From: Henckelia pumila
Taxonomy: Eukaryota; Streptophyta; Magnoliopsida; Lamiales; Gesneriaceae
Direction: 5' to 3'
DNA length: 64,000 bases
NCBI RefSeq assembly: GCF_033568475.1
Contig: NC_133121.1
Location: 3,968,001-4,032,000 of the forward strand
Shown: positions 39,746-51,670 of the stretch, one piece after another
Layout of the letters: every line of letters starts with the position of its first letter
Numbering within the stretch: the stretch's first letter is position 1
Position numbers and translations under genes: made by a program
Notes under the pieces: model-generated
What the model saw: the letters and a program-made list of their open reading frames with translations, nothing else
Database searches by the model: none
What the model was told of the DNA's origin: nothing

Positions 39746-40839
39746 AGCGGAGCCAGTGATTGAAATCTACCCAAACTAAAATACTTGTTTACGGAAACCA
39801 AAATACTGCATAATAATTAATAAGATACATATTGATTGTAGTTTTAAAAGATTTTTATTAACAAAAGCTTCACTATTTTTTATGGAACTCGAAAAATTCA
39901 AAAACATAACATTGTTGCCATGATTATTGGATGATGGTCAAAACACCGGCGATTAATCCTGGTTCTCGATCTTTTCCAAAAATGATAATTTTAGGTTGTC
40001 ATAAAAGGGGAATGATCACTTGTTTTGCCAATATGGATGAGTACGTAAGATGACTCTGAAAAACAATTTTATTTTATAATATTGTCATTAAATGATCAAC
40101 AATACGAGAAAAATAAGCTCTCAAGGCATCTCCACTTCAACACAACGCTATTTTCAGCAATAGGTTGATGCAGAGCTAGAATGTTACAGTACATCAAATA
40201 TGATGCAACACAGTAGCAATGCTATCTTAAATTTTTTACTTTTTTGTTTTCATGTATTAATTAATAATTTTAATTGTTATGTTTTTGTTTTATTTATTTA
40301 ATTATTGTAATTTTTTAATGTCATGTATTTTAAGTTTAATGCTGATTAAATTATAATAATTTCATTATTTTATTTCGTAAATTTAACTTTTATTTAAATT
40401 AATTTTATTTATTTAATAAATAAATTATTGTTTTATAATTGCATATTTATTTGCTTAAAATAATTAAATATTAATTAGTTAATATGTTATATAAAAATGA
40501 AAGCTATAAAAAAATTATACATACCATGTAAAATTTTAAATTTATTATATAAATTTCATAACATAATATTTTTTAAAATTTAATTAGTAATTTAAATTAA
40601 TTAATTGTTTAAATCAATTATCATTTAGAAATTAATTAAATATATAATTAATTTATTGATATTCAATTAATTCAATAAATATTTTGCGAAATAAATTATT
40701 AGCCGTAAATAAAATAATAGGAAATATTCTGAGAATATTTTTTTTAGTAAAGAGTTTAGTATTGATGAGTTTGAGATGAGTTTTGTAATTAATGTAGAAA
40801 TGACACTATTTTGAAGTTAGTGTCGCGCTTAGAGCTGTT

Positions 40840-41340
40840 ACATGAAACAACACATGGCGGGATGGGTCGGCCCACCATCCCAACAGGCTGAAAATCATCA
40901 AACCAACCCAACTCAAGGTGGGTTGCGAATTAGGCGGATCGACCCGCGAGTTGGCTCATTATAAATAAAAAATAAAAATTATTATCATTAATTATAAATT
41001 TCACTTCATAAATATTAATATAAACATATTAATAAAATGTATAATTATTGATTTCACGTGTAAATTTTATATAAAGTGATTAATACAAAAAAATTCACAA
41101 TTTTTATTAAGAAAAATACAAAAAAAATTCCAGGCCCGTGGGCCAACCCAAGCCCGCTGTGGGTTGGCCTACCTAGGCCCGAGACCCGCGCAGGTTGACC
41201 AGCCTAAGCTCGCCTTTAGTTGGGTTGGAAAATGTTAATTCAACCCACTTAAATTATGTGGTGGGACGGGCCGACCCAACAGACCTAACCCAAATTGACG
41301 AACTAAAAGTTGGGAGATAACCCGAGACGAGTATTCTATT
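40840..41340. repeat. GGGTCGGCCC-rich repeat, possible non-autonomous TIR element
   Basis: The unit starts near TAGAGCTGTTACAT and is rich in GGGTCGGCCCACC, GGGTTGGCC and GGGCCGACCC on both strands around an AT-rich core. A candidate inverted right end, TAGTTCGTCAATTT, lies near 41305, but I found no matching flanking duplication. Confidence 0.4.
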
Positions 41341-41720
41341 CTAGGTGCGACGACTAATTTTGAATGATTTGAAATGGAGTAACTGAAACGTCGAGATGAA
41401 AAATAATACAAAATTGTATGTATGATTTTATTGAATTGGGTTTTATTGAATTGAGAGCACATCATCAAGAAAACAAATCCAATTACACTAAAATGGGGCC
41501 TGATTCATCCAATACGAGCCGCGATTTGGGTTGGAGTTTATTGGGTCTCGCCGGAAAACACTTCTTCGGCCAAGAACCAGTGACAACGACGAGCAATTAG
41601 GGAGAAAGTAGAGCCCGACTAGTCGGAGGTCCGGGATTGGGTCTCATTTTAAGTGTGTGTGTGGGCTCACAAATGTTTCATGTATGCCTTTTACATATTA
41701 GTTTTGGGTCATCCGAGTTA

Positions 41721-42277
41721 GAGTCTGTTTGGTTTGAAAAGTTGGGGCATAAAAACAATTTTTTTTTTTTTTAAAAAAACTTTTTCTTAAAATTATTGTG
41801 TTTGGTTGCAAAAGCCATTTTAAAAAAAACACTTAGCCAATGAGGTCTTGGCCTAGTGGTCAAGGCTGAGGTCCTGAGTCCAAGAGGTCTCAGTTTCGAT
41901 TCCCGCTGACTGCGGTTAGTTCCTAATTTATTTAGGTTGATTTAGTTACTTTTTTTGCTCGAGACAAGCACGTCTTGAGTCCTTGCTCAAGTTCCATCGG
42001 TTGTGTGCGGACAATTTCATTCTTTAGCGATGTAATTTGATATCCAATATATTTGTACTAAAAAAAACACTTAAAAAAATGTTTTTTAAAAATATAATAT
42101 GTCTAATTTTTTTTTGGCTTTTGCTTCTAAATACTTAAAACTTAAAATAAAAAACAGTTTTTTAATATTTATTCAAACGTCAAAATCGCTTCTCCTTTTT
42201 AAAGTAAAAGAAATTTAAAAATATAAATTTATTTAAGTGTTTTTTTAAGCTTTCAATTTCTGTATCCAAAGTGACCC
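41721..42277. mobile_element. Tourist-like (PIF/Harbinger) MITE interrupted by a SINE
   Basis: The ends GAGTCTGTTTGGTT and, inverted, GGGTCACTTTGGAT are flanked on both sides by TTA (41718-41720, 42278-42280), the target preferred by Tourist/Harbinger MITEs. The interior is a near-palindrome of A- and T-runs. A SINE with its own 15-bp duplication (41836-42058) sits inside, so the MITE was there first. Confidence 0.6.
41836..42058 (+). mobile_element. tRNA-derived SINE, complete-looking
   Basis: This 223-bp element is flanked by an exact 15-bp duplication, TAAAAAAAACACTTA, at 41821-41835 and 42059-42073. Near the 5' end are an A box, TTGGCCTAGTGG (41848-41859), and a B box, GTTTCGATTCC (41893-41903), spaced as in tRNA genes. 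The rest is an unrelated tail ending TTTGTAC. It is non-autonomous and would depend on LINE machinery (family knowledge). Confidence 0.85.
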
Positions 42278-42280
42278 TTA

Positions 42281-43911
42281 ATCTCAAAGTGGCCCAAAAA
42301 TAATGTAAATTTTTTAGGTCCTGCGGACTACTCTGTCCTTGAGACTAGGGTTTTAATTTTCTCTAAATAACAAATATACATTTGAAATCATTTTGTCACA
42401 TCCAAACTAAAAGCATGAATTTGTCTGAGTAAAGTACCAAGAGTGGGAATTTGGAGTGCATGTGTTAGATCGAATTAAGATATTGGAAGGCATGATTTCA
42501 GATGAGCTAAACTTTGATGAATTTCAATCAAACACGACGTCATAATTTAAGCTTATTTATTAATGATCATGATTGATTTCACGTACACCGAAAACAATTT
42601 TGATTCAAAATACATTATCAAACAAAATCTCTTCGGAAATTGAACTTAGAGATACCATGAGCTTAAGAAACAAGAGCATTCCTCATTGAGTACCGTTTTA
42701 GGTAAATATGGGAAATGCATGAGAGACGAATATTGAATCATCTGGACATGAGTTTTGTACAGCTCCCATGAAGAATCATGGGGCGACTTCGCTTACGAGG
42801 CTACGAGGATCCACCTACGAGCTTGCAACTTACTGGCCTACATGTGCGATGTTGCAGCTAGCTTACGCTTACGAGGTTTCAGCTAGCTTACTGGTATACG
42901 CTTACGAACAAGTTTGACTCAATATATCTTTTGGCTACATGATCAAGTAGCTTGATCATTAAGCTTGAAACTCAATAATCAACAGATTTGTAATGAAACA
43001 GTTAAATAGAATATGAACGACTAAAATACAATCTGTTAAAGCACAAAAAGTTTTCTTTAGTATATCTGCATTCTGTGGCAACACTCTTTTTCAGTAATCC
43101 TCAACAGCATCTCGTGCATACTTATCCACCATATTCGATCGATGACATAATTAATAACTACTTACACGATGAGTCGACGTTCGATATGTGTGTGCTGAGA
43201 TTACATCCTTCTTTTCTTATAAATTCTTTCTGCAGCAATATTAAGGGAGAGTTCAGGATATATCACAATATATATGTGTGGAACCGAGGGCTCAATTTGT
43301 CGCAAGTCGCGGTTCTTGATCCAGAAACCAGTAGTCGACATGACAAGGCGATCGAATATTGTGGCCTGTGAGACAGTTCGAGCCAACTCATGGCATGCAC
43401 TTGTCAAATAATTCAATCACAGAAATTAATATCAGAGTGCGTTTTACTTGAACATTGAATTTTTGTAGTTTCATGATCACAAAAACTCATTGAATCATCG
43501 AATGAGTAAAAATACAACAAAATCATGGATCAAGTTTCCATATTCATTATTTTTACCTACAGCGCGATAATGGATTTGAGTTGGGAGTTTGAAATCAAAT
43601 GAAACCAGATCCACCGGTCCAAATGCAGTACTCCAGCAAACGAACAAGGATAAATGGAAAGGGGTTTATGTACGACCCATGCGTGCATCGGTTTCATATA
43701 AAAGAAATACAATGTAGCACATATTACAGGACATAAGTTCCAAGGTCAAAAACAACTGAAATTTCGACGAATTTAGGCTATACAATTAGACTTGAGAATT
43801 AAAAAAAAAAAAAAAAAAAAACGAGACGACAACCGGATTCCTTCTCCTAATTTGTGCCTTCTCGTTTTCTTCAATTTGTCCTTCAACGTCTACTGCTACT
43901 AGCTACAAGCA
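42281..43911. other. Gene-free flank downstream of the Nudix gene
   Basis: No gene is supported. At about 42785-42910 there is a cluster of short repeats (GCTTACGAGG, TACGAG, CAGCTAGCTTAC). A + strand open frame at 43075-43371 shows no recognisable domain. A 21-base A-run starts at about 43801. The part nearest 43911 is probably Nudix 3' UTR. Confidence 0.45.
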
Positions 43912-46027
43912 CTACAAGTTAGATTTAGATTTCACACCACCCTGGTTAAACGAACCGGCGTCTGTTATTTCCTCTTCAACTTGCACTCTGAGCTTGAGGC
44001 GATTCACTAGTATTTCTAAAGCTTCGGTCATCCACCAATATTGGCAAACTTTTCTGGCTTCTCGTACACTAATCTGTCATGTTTAAGACAACATGAAATC
44101 AGCATTTTTCAGTCGACGGCCCTGTATTAATTAATGTTCATGCGAAAATTAGTCGTACGCAGAATGTTACCCATAATCTTTGACGGGAATCTTTCTCGGG
44201 CCAGAAATCGAGTTGCTCTTTCACAAGTAATGGGAACATGTGACACTCCGAGCAGTTCATGTTGTTCTTGTTCTTGATATTCCATGTACCCAATGTACAC
44301 TGCACGAGGCCACATACGAAACATAAATATATGGTGTGAAAAATCTCTAACTCAAGAACTTACAATAAATCAATAATATATAATCGTGTAGCATTCATAT
44401 TATGGGATCAATAATATTATATCATTTGACACAGAAAATGAAGTCATTAAGTCAACCGTCAACGAACATTCACGTCAAAATTGGGCTCCTCCAAATTTCA
44501 AAAACAAAATGAGTGAACATGTTCCCATTTTCAAACCCAAAATACCACTAATTAAACACTTTGATTAGGACTTTTAAATGTGTGTTACATGCAAAAACAT
44601 ACATGGGATATATATATATATATATATATATCTTTCTACTAACCTCAACATCACCCACTACTCCGGCTTCCTCCACCGTCTCACGCAGTGCCGCGCTCTC
44701 GATCAACTCGTCGGTCTCCCAACCTCCCTAAAATTAAAAATTTGTACTTACATTATACATTGTGATCTTATCTTATAAATAAAATAACAAAAACATATAT
44801 AATATACCTTTGGAAACAGCATGCCTTTACCCTTTCTCTGTGATGTAATAACTAGAACTTCAATGTCTTTCTCGTCCACCTGAGATTTTCCATTGACGAT
44901 TTTATATCGGTAAGGAATACATCTGTACATGACATTAAAGAACATGGTGAGACCAAAGTGACAGATGTATTGGTATAAAAAAACAGGGGAAATTGCTTTC
45001 TTTCGTCTTGTATGTTTGTCTAATTGCAATTTTGGTGGCAATTTTAGTCATTTTTTCGATGTGACGCTGATGTGGCACCAATGTAGTGTTGATATGAAGC
45101 GTATGGTGTCGCGTAAGCATTTTCGAATAAAAATAACTAAAATTACCAAAAATATCAGAACATGCAGAATTAAAAATGAAAACATAGAGAACCGAAATCA
45201 AACAAAAAAGACCAAAATTGTAGTTTTCCAAAAAAAAAAATACAAAATTATATAATTATTGGATCCATGAACAAAAACGGGAACACCTCTCCCTATATAT
45301 ATTATGATTTATTTCTGATTCCTAAATATAATTACAAACAGGATAAAAAAAATAGAAACAAGTAATAAAAATTAAATAAAACCAAAACTATCAACCTAAT
45401 TGCAGGCCATTGAAAATACGCGTTGGATCGGCCCACGTGAGAGGAAATGGGTCTAACTAACGTCAATAATTAATCGATCAAATTCCACAAATAAATAAAT
45501 AAATAATATATGAACGTACGGCTATAGATTAAAATTGCTTCCCAGAACCAACGCACTCAAATTTCTCAGAAACTTCAATCACCGATTTCCCCCAAAGATT
45601 CAGTCAAAGTAACCCAGATCAAGAATTTCCCCGTAATTACACCCAATCAAACCGATTCATTAAACTACTCTGCAACATATACATTCATTAGAAATTTAGA
45701 ATTATGTAAGAAAAACATACACAAAAAATTGAACATTATGATTGTCTTGGCACTATCTCCTCAGTTGGTTCAAAACAATAATGCAGATAAAAGTTAAGAG
45801 TACTGCTACATATCTTAATATGCACATAATAAAACACTAAACAGTAACACTTTGAGTAATTATAATAAGCTTGAAAACAACATAAAAATAATTAATGAAA
45901 TTAAGTTCGGTTTTGTGTATAGGAAGAGAGAGACGAACCCGACAACTTGGCGATGGCCATGAAAATTGTAACGCTGCTTATGTCTTCCAGTACGAGAAAC
46001 AAGGCCAACTATGTTCTTCAATTCCAT
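43912..46027 (-). CDS. Nudix hydrolase, five exons
   Basis: Nudix enzymes cleave nucleoside diphosphates linked to another moiety. Exons, 5' to 3': 46027-45939, 44922-44808, 44727-44644, 44299-44171, 44073-43912, all at GT/AG sites and in frame, giving 192 residues. The Nudix box lies at residues 69-91 and fits GX5EX7REUXEEXGU (GGWETDELIESAALRETVEE, then AGV), although Thr stands where an aliphatic residue is usual. The start MELKNIVGLVSRTGRHKQRY and later LDFWPEKDSRQRLW and EALEILVNRL place it in the plant group containing NUDT4, 12, 13, 16, 17, 18 and 21. Those enzymes act on substrates such as diadenosine and inositol polyphosphates; I cannot fix the substrate. The C-terminal tail after NRL is longer than I expect. 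Intron 1 contains a MITE. Confidence 0.93.
44976..45240 (+). repeat. MITE in Nudix intron 1
   Basis: The left end GGGGAAATTGCTTTCTTTCG and the right end ACCAAAATTGTAGTTTTCC are weakly inverted. The interior carries CGATGTGACGCTGATGTGGC and AACTAAAATTACCAAAAA. A second copy in inverted orientation lies at about 62590-62813. Confidence 0.55.
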
Positions 46028-49000
46028 CACAAAAAATTTGAGAAAACTAATTAATACGAAGAAGAAAGAATATGTCTTGAAGCTTCTTCTGCCGCAGATA
46101 ATAAATTTTAAAATCGTTTGTTCGGACACAAGAACGATGACATCTCTTACATTTATTAATTTTCCCACTGCGAAAACGGTTGGGGAAATAATGACGGTTT
46201 TTATATATAAAATAAAATTTCTAACAAGAGGGCATCGCAAGTGACAAGGGTACGTATTTATGGGAAACTTCCGTCGACGTCTCAAGTATTATATTTACTA
46301 GTAAAAAATACACAACTTTTATGTGTGTAGAAGATAATTTTTTTTAAAAGCAAATTATGGAGTTAGTGTGAAAGTTTTTAGTGAAATATTGAGTATAAAA
46401 GGGTAATTTTGGAATAAATAAATTTGGTGTATTCAAGACAGTTACTATAATAGGCAAATTTTTTCTATAATAATATAGATTTTCGTCCTAGCGTTAAAAA
46501 TATTTCGATTGAGCTTAAACATGTGGGATCTATGATTCACTCTGTAAAAAAAAATTTCACATATCTCGATATCAGTAGCTCATGTATAAATAAAAAGTTC
46601 TTAGTTAATGGCGATTGATATAATGTGTTGATGATGTAAAAAAAATTAATTTCATATCATATGGGGTGGAATGCTAGAAAATCCTACGAGCTTATAGTTT
46701 ATTTAAAGAAAATCACTTTTTGGAAATATATAGACGGATTAAATATTTATTTGGTTTAATTTACAACCTTTCCCTTTCACAAATCACAAGAAGGGCGTCA
46801 ATCCTTTTTCTATTTTTATGATTAAAATTTATTACAACAACTCGAGATGTGATGTTTATGTTATATCCCCAATTTTTATGATGCAATTGATAGTGAAAAA
46901 GGTGAAATTCCAATTTTTATGATGCAATGAAGTGTAATATATCCCAAAACTAAGTGCTAACATTGCCAAAATAAGTGTTGTCATCCAATAATAATATTGA
47001 CTAGTATATGCTCACGTCACTTGAGTAAAATCACATAAATTTTTTTTTTTTTTTTTTGCAAGTTCGAAACCCATCTAAAAAAATCACTCACCTCCTTTCA
47101 AATGTTGTAAAAAAAATGTAAAAATTTTTATGAGACAGTTTCACGGATCAATTTAATGATTCGAATTCAACTCAAAATCCATGTGATTGTCGTTCAATTC
47201 CATCAAATATGTATTTTTATTATGTTTATGTCTGAATCGCACACGATTGAGAAATTCCGCCGTTTGAAGCGGACGATTAAATCAATGTCCATGTCTCTAT
47301 ACATATATGTTGGGATGGGTCAAGGCTTCACATGTTGATTCATTGACACGGGGTGGCATTTACTTAAATATATAATTCAGTTTAATTAATTATGTTGATT
47401 CTTTCTTAATAATCTCTAAATAAAGTGGTAACCGGAGTATATGATGTTAGCAATTTTTATTTCAATTTTTTGTATATATATTTTCCTTTTTTTTGTAGTG
47501 GAAAATTTATATATTATCTGGTGAAGACTGAAGAGTACGTGTCCATGACCCAATACTTTGTGGACTGCTTTTGTAGCTCCAACAAGTTGTTGCAAAATTG
47601 TACTAATGCACATGACCTTTTGCATTCATCAAACTATTATTATTAATTTCGAAAAATATATTGCATCTATTTATACGCAATTGACTTAAAACCTCTAAAA
47701 GTTAAATGACAATTACTCTAGTTATAATTTGTTTGTTGATGTTAAAGTTTTTTAATTTCATCTAGGTTTCGATTTACAAACGTAACGCATGTGATATGTC
47801 GCTGGTGTAATTAATAACTATCACATGGATTTTGAACTCTTACTCCATGACTTAATCATTGATGGTATTCTCGTTTCCTGATTTGTTTATATGTGTGGAA
47901 AAATATGCAGGTTGCATGTGGTGGAACATATATATCGAATAAATTAATATATTATATGTTTCTGTCACATTTCATTAAATTAAAGTGCAAGGTGCAGTCT
48001 TTCGACGACACTGTATCGCACATAATATATACAATAAACAAATGGTACTTCTGGATAAAACATGGATGAGGATGAGGAGACTTCTCGACAATATGAGCCA
48101 CAAGAGAGAAATATACACGAATGACTAGATATACTCAGCCAGCTTCGTGCTGAGCTACGTTATCGAATAGCGTAGTTCGGTGTATTTCAAATCTTTTAAG
48201 TCGTACCACAACACAGAACCACAACACAGAGTAAACATAGATTTGAAAAATTTATAAGAGAGAATAAAATTGATCTAATATTGCAATGAACTGGAAAGAA
48301 TTGAAATCCGGTTGTAATTTCCGTCCAGGAAATTAATAAATGTCAATAAATAAAAATTGTTTGCATTTTTTTAAATTTGATTTGATTTGTTTTGTTTTGT
48401 ATGAGTTGAAGCGGTCCAATCCATACGACAATAGTCTGAAACCGCATACAAATCCCGCCCACACTTGGAGAAAACTCATCGCTAGCTTTTCTTTTGGACT
48501 CTAGGGAGTCTTTCTTAATTTGTATTTCCGACCACAACGTAACCCAAAGCAATTTGGTAATAGTTTATGCAAAACAAAATTTACATCGATCGACTTGTGA
48601 TGATATTCATATAAAATTTCATTAAAAATATTTTAACAAGGGTGAATTTTTGGTATACCGTATAAAAAATAATTATATAAAAAAAAATTATATTGGTATC
48701 AATATCGAAATTTCAAAATTTTGGTATGAAAAAAATCCATACTGATATCGTACAGATACCGAAAAAAAATTCGATATATCAAAAATATATATATATATAA
48801 AAAAAATTTCAGTACAATATCTCGAAAATTCGATATTTTAATTTGATATCTCAGTTTTAGTCGTTAGCACAAGGTAATGGGCCAAATATGGCACTCGATT
48901 TGTCTCCGTGAACCATGATGTGATGTACAAGAAGGAAGATGACAGGAGGTAAAGATCATTATTATAATAAAGGTTTGTTAGTTTTTTTTTTCCTAAAAAA

Positions 49001-51670
49001 AAATTTATATATTTGATCTTATAGTATATGTATCAAAATCACAAATAGATAAACCTAAAAACCAAAACCGTGGCTTTCCCTAAAAAACTATGAGAATTAC
49101 TTAAATACCGTCGGTTAGTTATTAAAAATAAAGTTTTACATTTTCCATCCCTTATTTTATACATCCAAATACAAATTGAGATCATGCTCCAACATATAAA
49201 AAATTTCATAAAAATGGTGCTATGAATCGTCTCCTAAAATAATTGGCACAATGTGTGTGAGTTTATTTATTTATTCTAAAATTTTAATATATTTTCGAAT
49301 AAATTTATCAAACAACATATTTACATATTATCATAATTAGTAAATTATACATGTTTTACAAGCTTAAATGTCTTTTAAAAAAATCACTGCTCATATTTGC
49401 CGTAATATGGGGAAGGAAGGGTTTTATATATTGGCAAAATTATGATTTTCAGTTTTTTTTTAAAAAAATTTGCTTATTATTAATTATTTATATATAAATA
49501 TGTTAAGTATTTATTTTACCCTTAAAGTGCAAGTGCCAAAATGATGAAATGTAATTGAGGCAAGTATTAGATAAATTAAAAACAAAGGGAAAGTGACTTC
49601 TCATTCACAAGTCATATTTAGTAAATCACTTTTTAAGCATATACAGTTGTTGTGCATCTAAATAATTGGCCATATATAATGAATAACACAAATGTAATAT
49701 ATAAAAAAAATTATTTATAATCCATCTCATGACATTAATTTCTTAAAATAAAACCCCACGATCTAATTGTAACGAATCTCCTCCCACTTGAAAAAGACCC
49801 TCGAAGCTAAATTTTCTAAATATACTTTTTAAAAGATATTGTATGTATTCTGACTAGAGATTAAAATATTTGATGAAGAGAACCAAACGACAAGAATAAT
49901 CGCACCCCCTTCATTGTAACTATATTATATTATAAACATTAAATGTCACTGTTGAAAGAGGCATTGTGAAATATTTTTATCATAGTGTGTGGAAATTTGC
50001 TCGAATAATTTAGCATATCTTTCAAACATTATTTGGAATTTTGGACGATAGCATATGGAAGTCCAGACAAAATTACTTAATGATGACTAGATAGATCCAA
50101 TTTTTGTTACTACACTTCTTCTGTCCTTTTTCTTTTTAGGTTTTTTAAAATTATCTTATATTCATACGTTTTACATGATCAATAAAGAATTAACACTTTA
50201 AAAACACTCAAGTCAAATTAAGTTTTCAAGTCTTTATGAAAAATAAGACAATTAAATTTTTTGTCCCGTAATTTAGACTCTTTCTATTTTTGGTTATGTT
50301 AATTGTGAATTTATAATTTCATTTTTGTAACTTGTATGTTTTTTTTTTAAATTTTTTTCTCGCACTAAATATTCATTTGTAGTTCTGTAATCTGTATAAT
50401 GTCTTTATTTTTGATATTATAATCGACAAATACGATATATAGATTCGGATAAAAAATACAAAATTAAAACAACATAAAAATTATGACAAAATTGAAAATT
50501 CATCGAAACAAGTTCAAAAATGAAAAAAAAAATAAAAATCACGAGACAAAATATAAATCTTTTTTCTAACAGAATAAAACAAATCACAAATAACAGAAGC
50601 AAAATATACTTCCATCATAGATAATAGTGGCAAGTTAATTAATGAGAGAAATAAAGCGTTTTTACACTGAAATAATTATTGTAAATTTTGAATAACAGTA
50701 GTTATATAATTATTGATAAAAGAAAAAGTTAGGTCATTGACGTGATAAGGTTCTCAAGACTTCGTGTGGCTTATCATAGTTATAAAGAAAAATGTACATT
50801 TTTTTATGGTCACGAAAAAGATGCAGCAACTTTATGAGATTTTTATATTTATTTTTTCAAAATTAACTTTATGAGATTCAATAATATGAAAGATAATACT
50901 CATGATAATTGTCCCTATTTAATTAGGAGAAAAAAAAATTGTATAGTTTAAAAGATAGGATTTATGCCATCATCAAGAAGTTATTGCTTTTAAAGTGAAA
51001 CTCTAAGCCTTCGAGCTTGTAATGTAGCTTTAAAAATAAATACTTTAGGGGATATTTAGGATCCATATATATATCTAAACATTAATTAATTAAATAGCTT
51101 GAAACACCAAGGCCTCAGATACGTAAAACAATAATGGGCTCAATATTTGGGCCCTTTAACCATAACATTAAAGTAGGCCTGGCCCAAAAATAAATTTTTA
51201 ATTAGATCTCCGAGTTCATCCATGGACCATGAGCATCGATAGGTGAACAGATGAGCACATAAAAGAAGGTCATTTTATTTTTTCCACTCTTTCAATTTTT
51301 ATTTTTTTTTTTAACATAGAATCTCACATTAGTTATTATTATTTTTATATACCACCAGGTAAATACTGAATTAACATATAATAATATATAAACTAAGCTA
51401 AAATCACACCGAACAAAACTCGTGTCACAATCTCGATGGAAAAAGTGTTTTGAAGAATTTTTTGAACGATTTATCTACTTCACTAATTCAAACATCATCT
51501 GAATAGCGAATTTTTTCATAATTGATATAACTTGAAATGAACACTATTAATAAAAAAAAAAAAAAAGGGTTCTAAAAAAAAAAAAAAAAAAAAAAAGAGT
51601 TTAGCTCTCTAAATAAATCTTTTGGTGGCTACCGCTTATTCTTACAAATTATTATCCCAAGAAAAATTAT
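46028..51670. other. Gene-free intergenic region
   Basis: No gene is supported. Contents include a MITE fragment with GAGACAGTTTCACGGATCAA (about 47130-47160), a repeat with GGTATACCG and ATATCGAAATTTC motifs (about 48640-48860, related to about 2500-2570), foldback-family fragments (about 50250-50560) and long A/T runs. The end may contain the CENP-V gene promoter. Confidence 0.45.
48640..48860. repeat. Low-complexity TIR-like repeat with TACCGATAT motifs
   Basis: GGGTGAATTTTTGGTATACC followed by alternating GATATCG/CGATATC-like motifs resembles the shorter segment at about 2500-2570 (GGGTGGATTTTCGGTATATC). The right end is unclear. Confidence 0.35.

Larger units (their letters stand above)
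33206..41720. other. Gene-free intergenic region
   Basis: No gene is supported. Contents: AT microsatellites (33706-33742, 35573-35624), a hAT element with Ac-like ends (37369-37833), a TIR-like repeat (about 38335-38725), an AC tract (39101-39127), a G-rich run (39226-39247), a tandem duplication (39456-39655), a hAT-end-like GTAGCGGAGCCAG near 39742, and a GGGTCGGCCC-rich repeat (about 40840-41340). Confidence 0.5.

Noticed and set aside
39742-39800. hAT-like end GTAGCGGAGCCAG
   Set aside because: Only one end is visible; no partner end or duplication was found.
43075-43371. 98-codon + strand open frame
   Set aside because: No motif, no neighbouring exon and no good start context; not supportable as a gene.
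46028-46285. Upstream extension of Nudix exon 1
   Set aside because: The frame stays open upstream, but family proteins start near MELKN, and the upstream part is hydrophobic and low in complexity.
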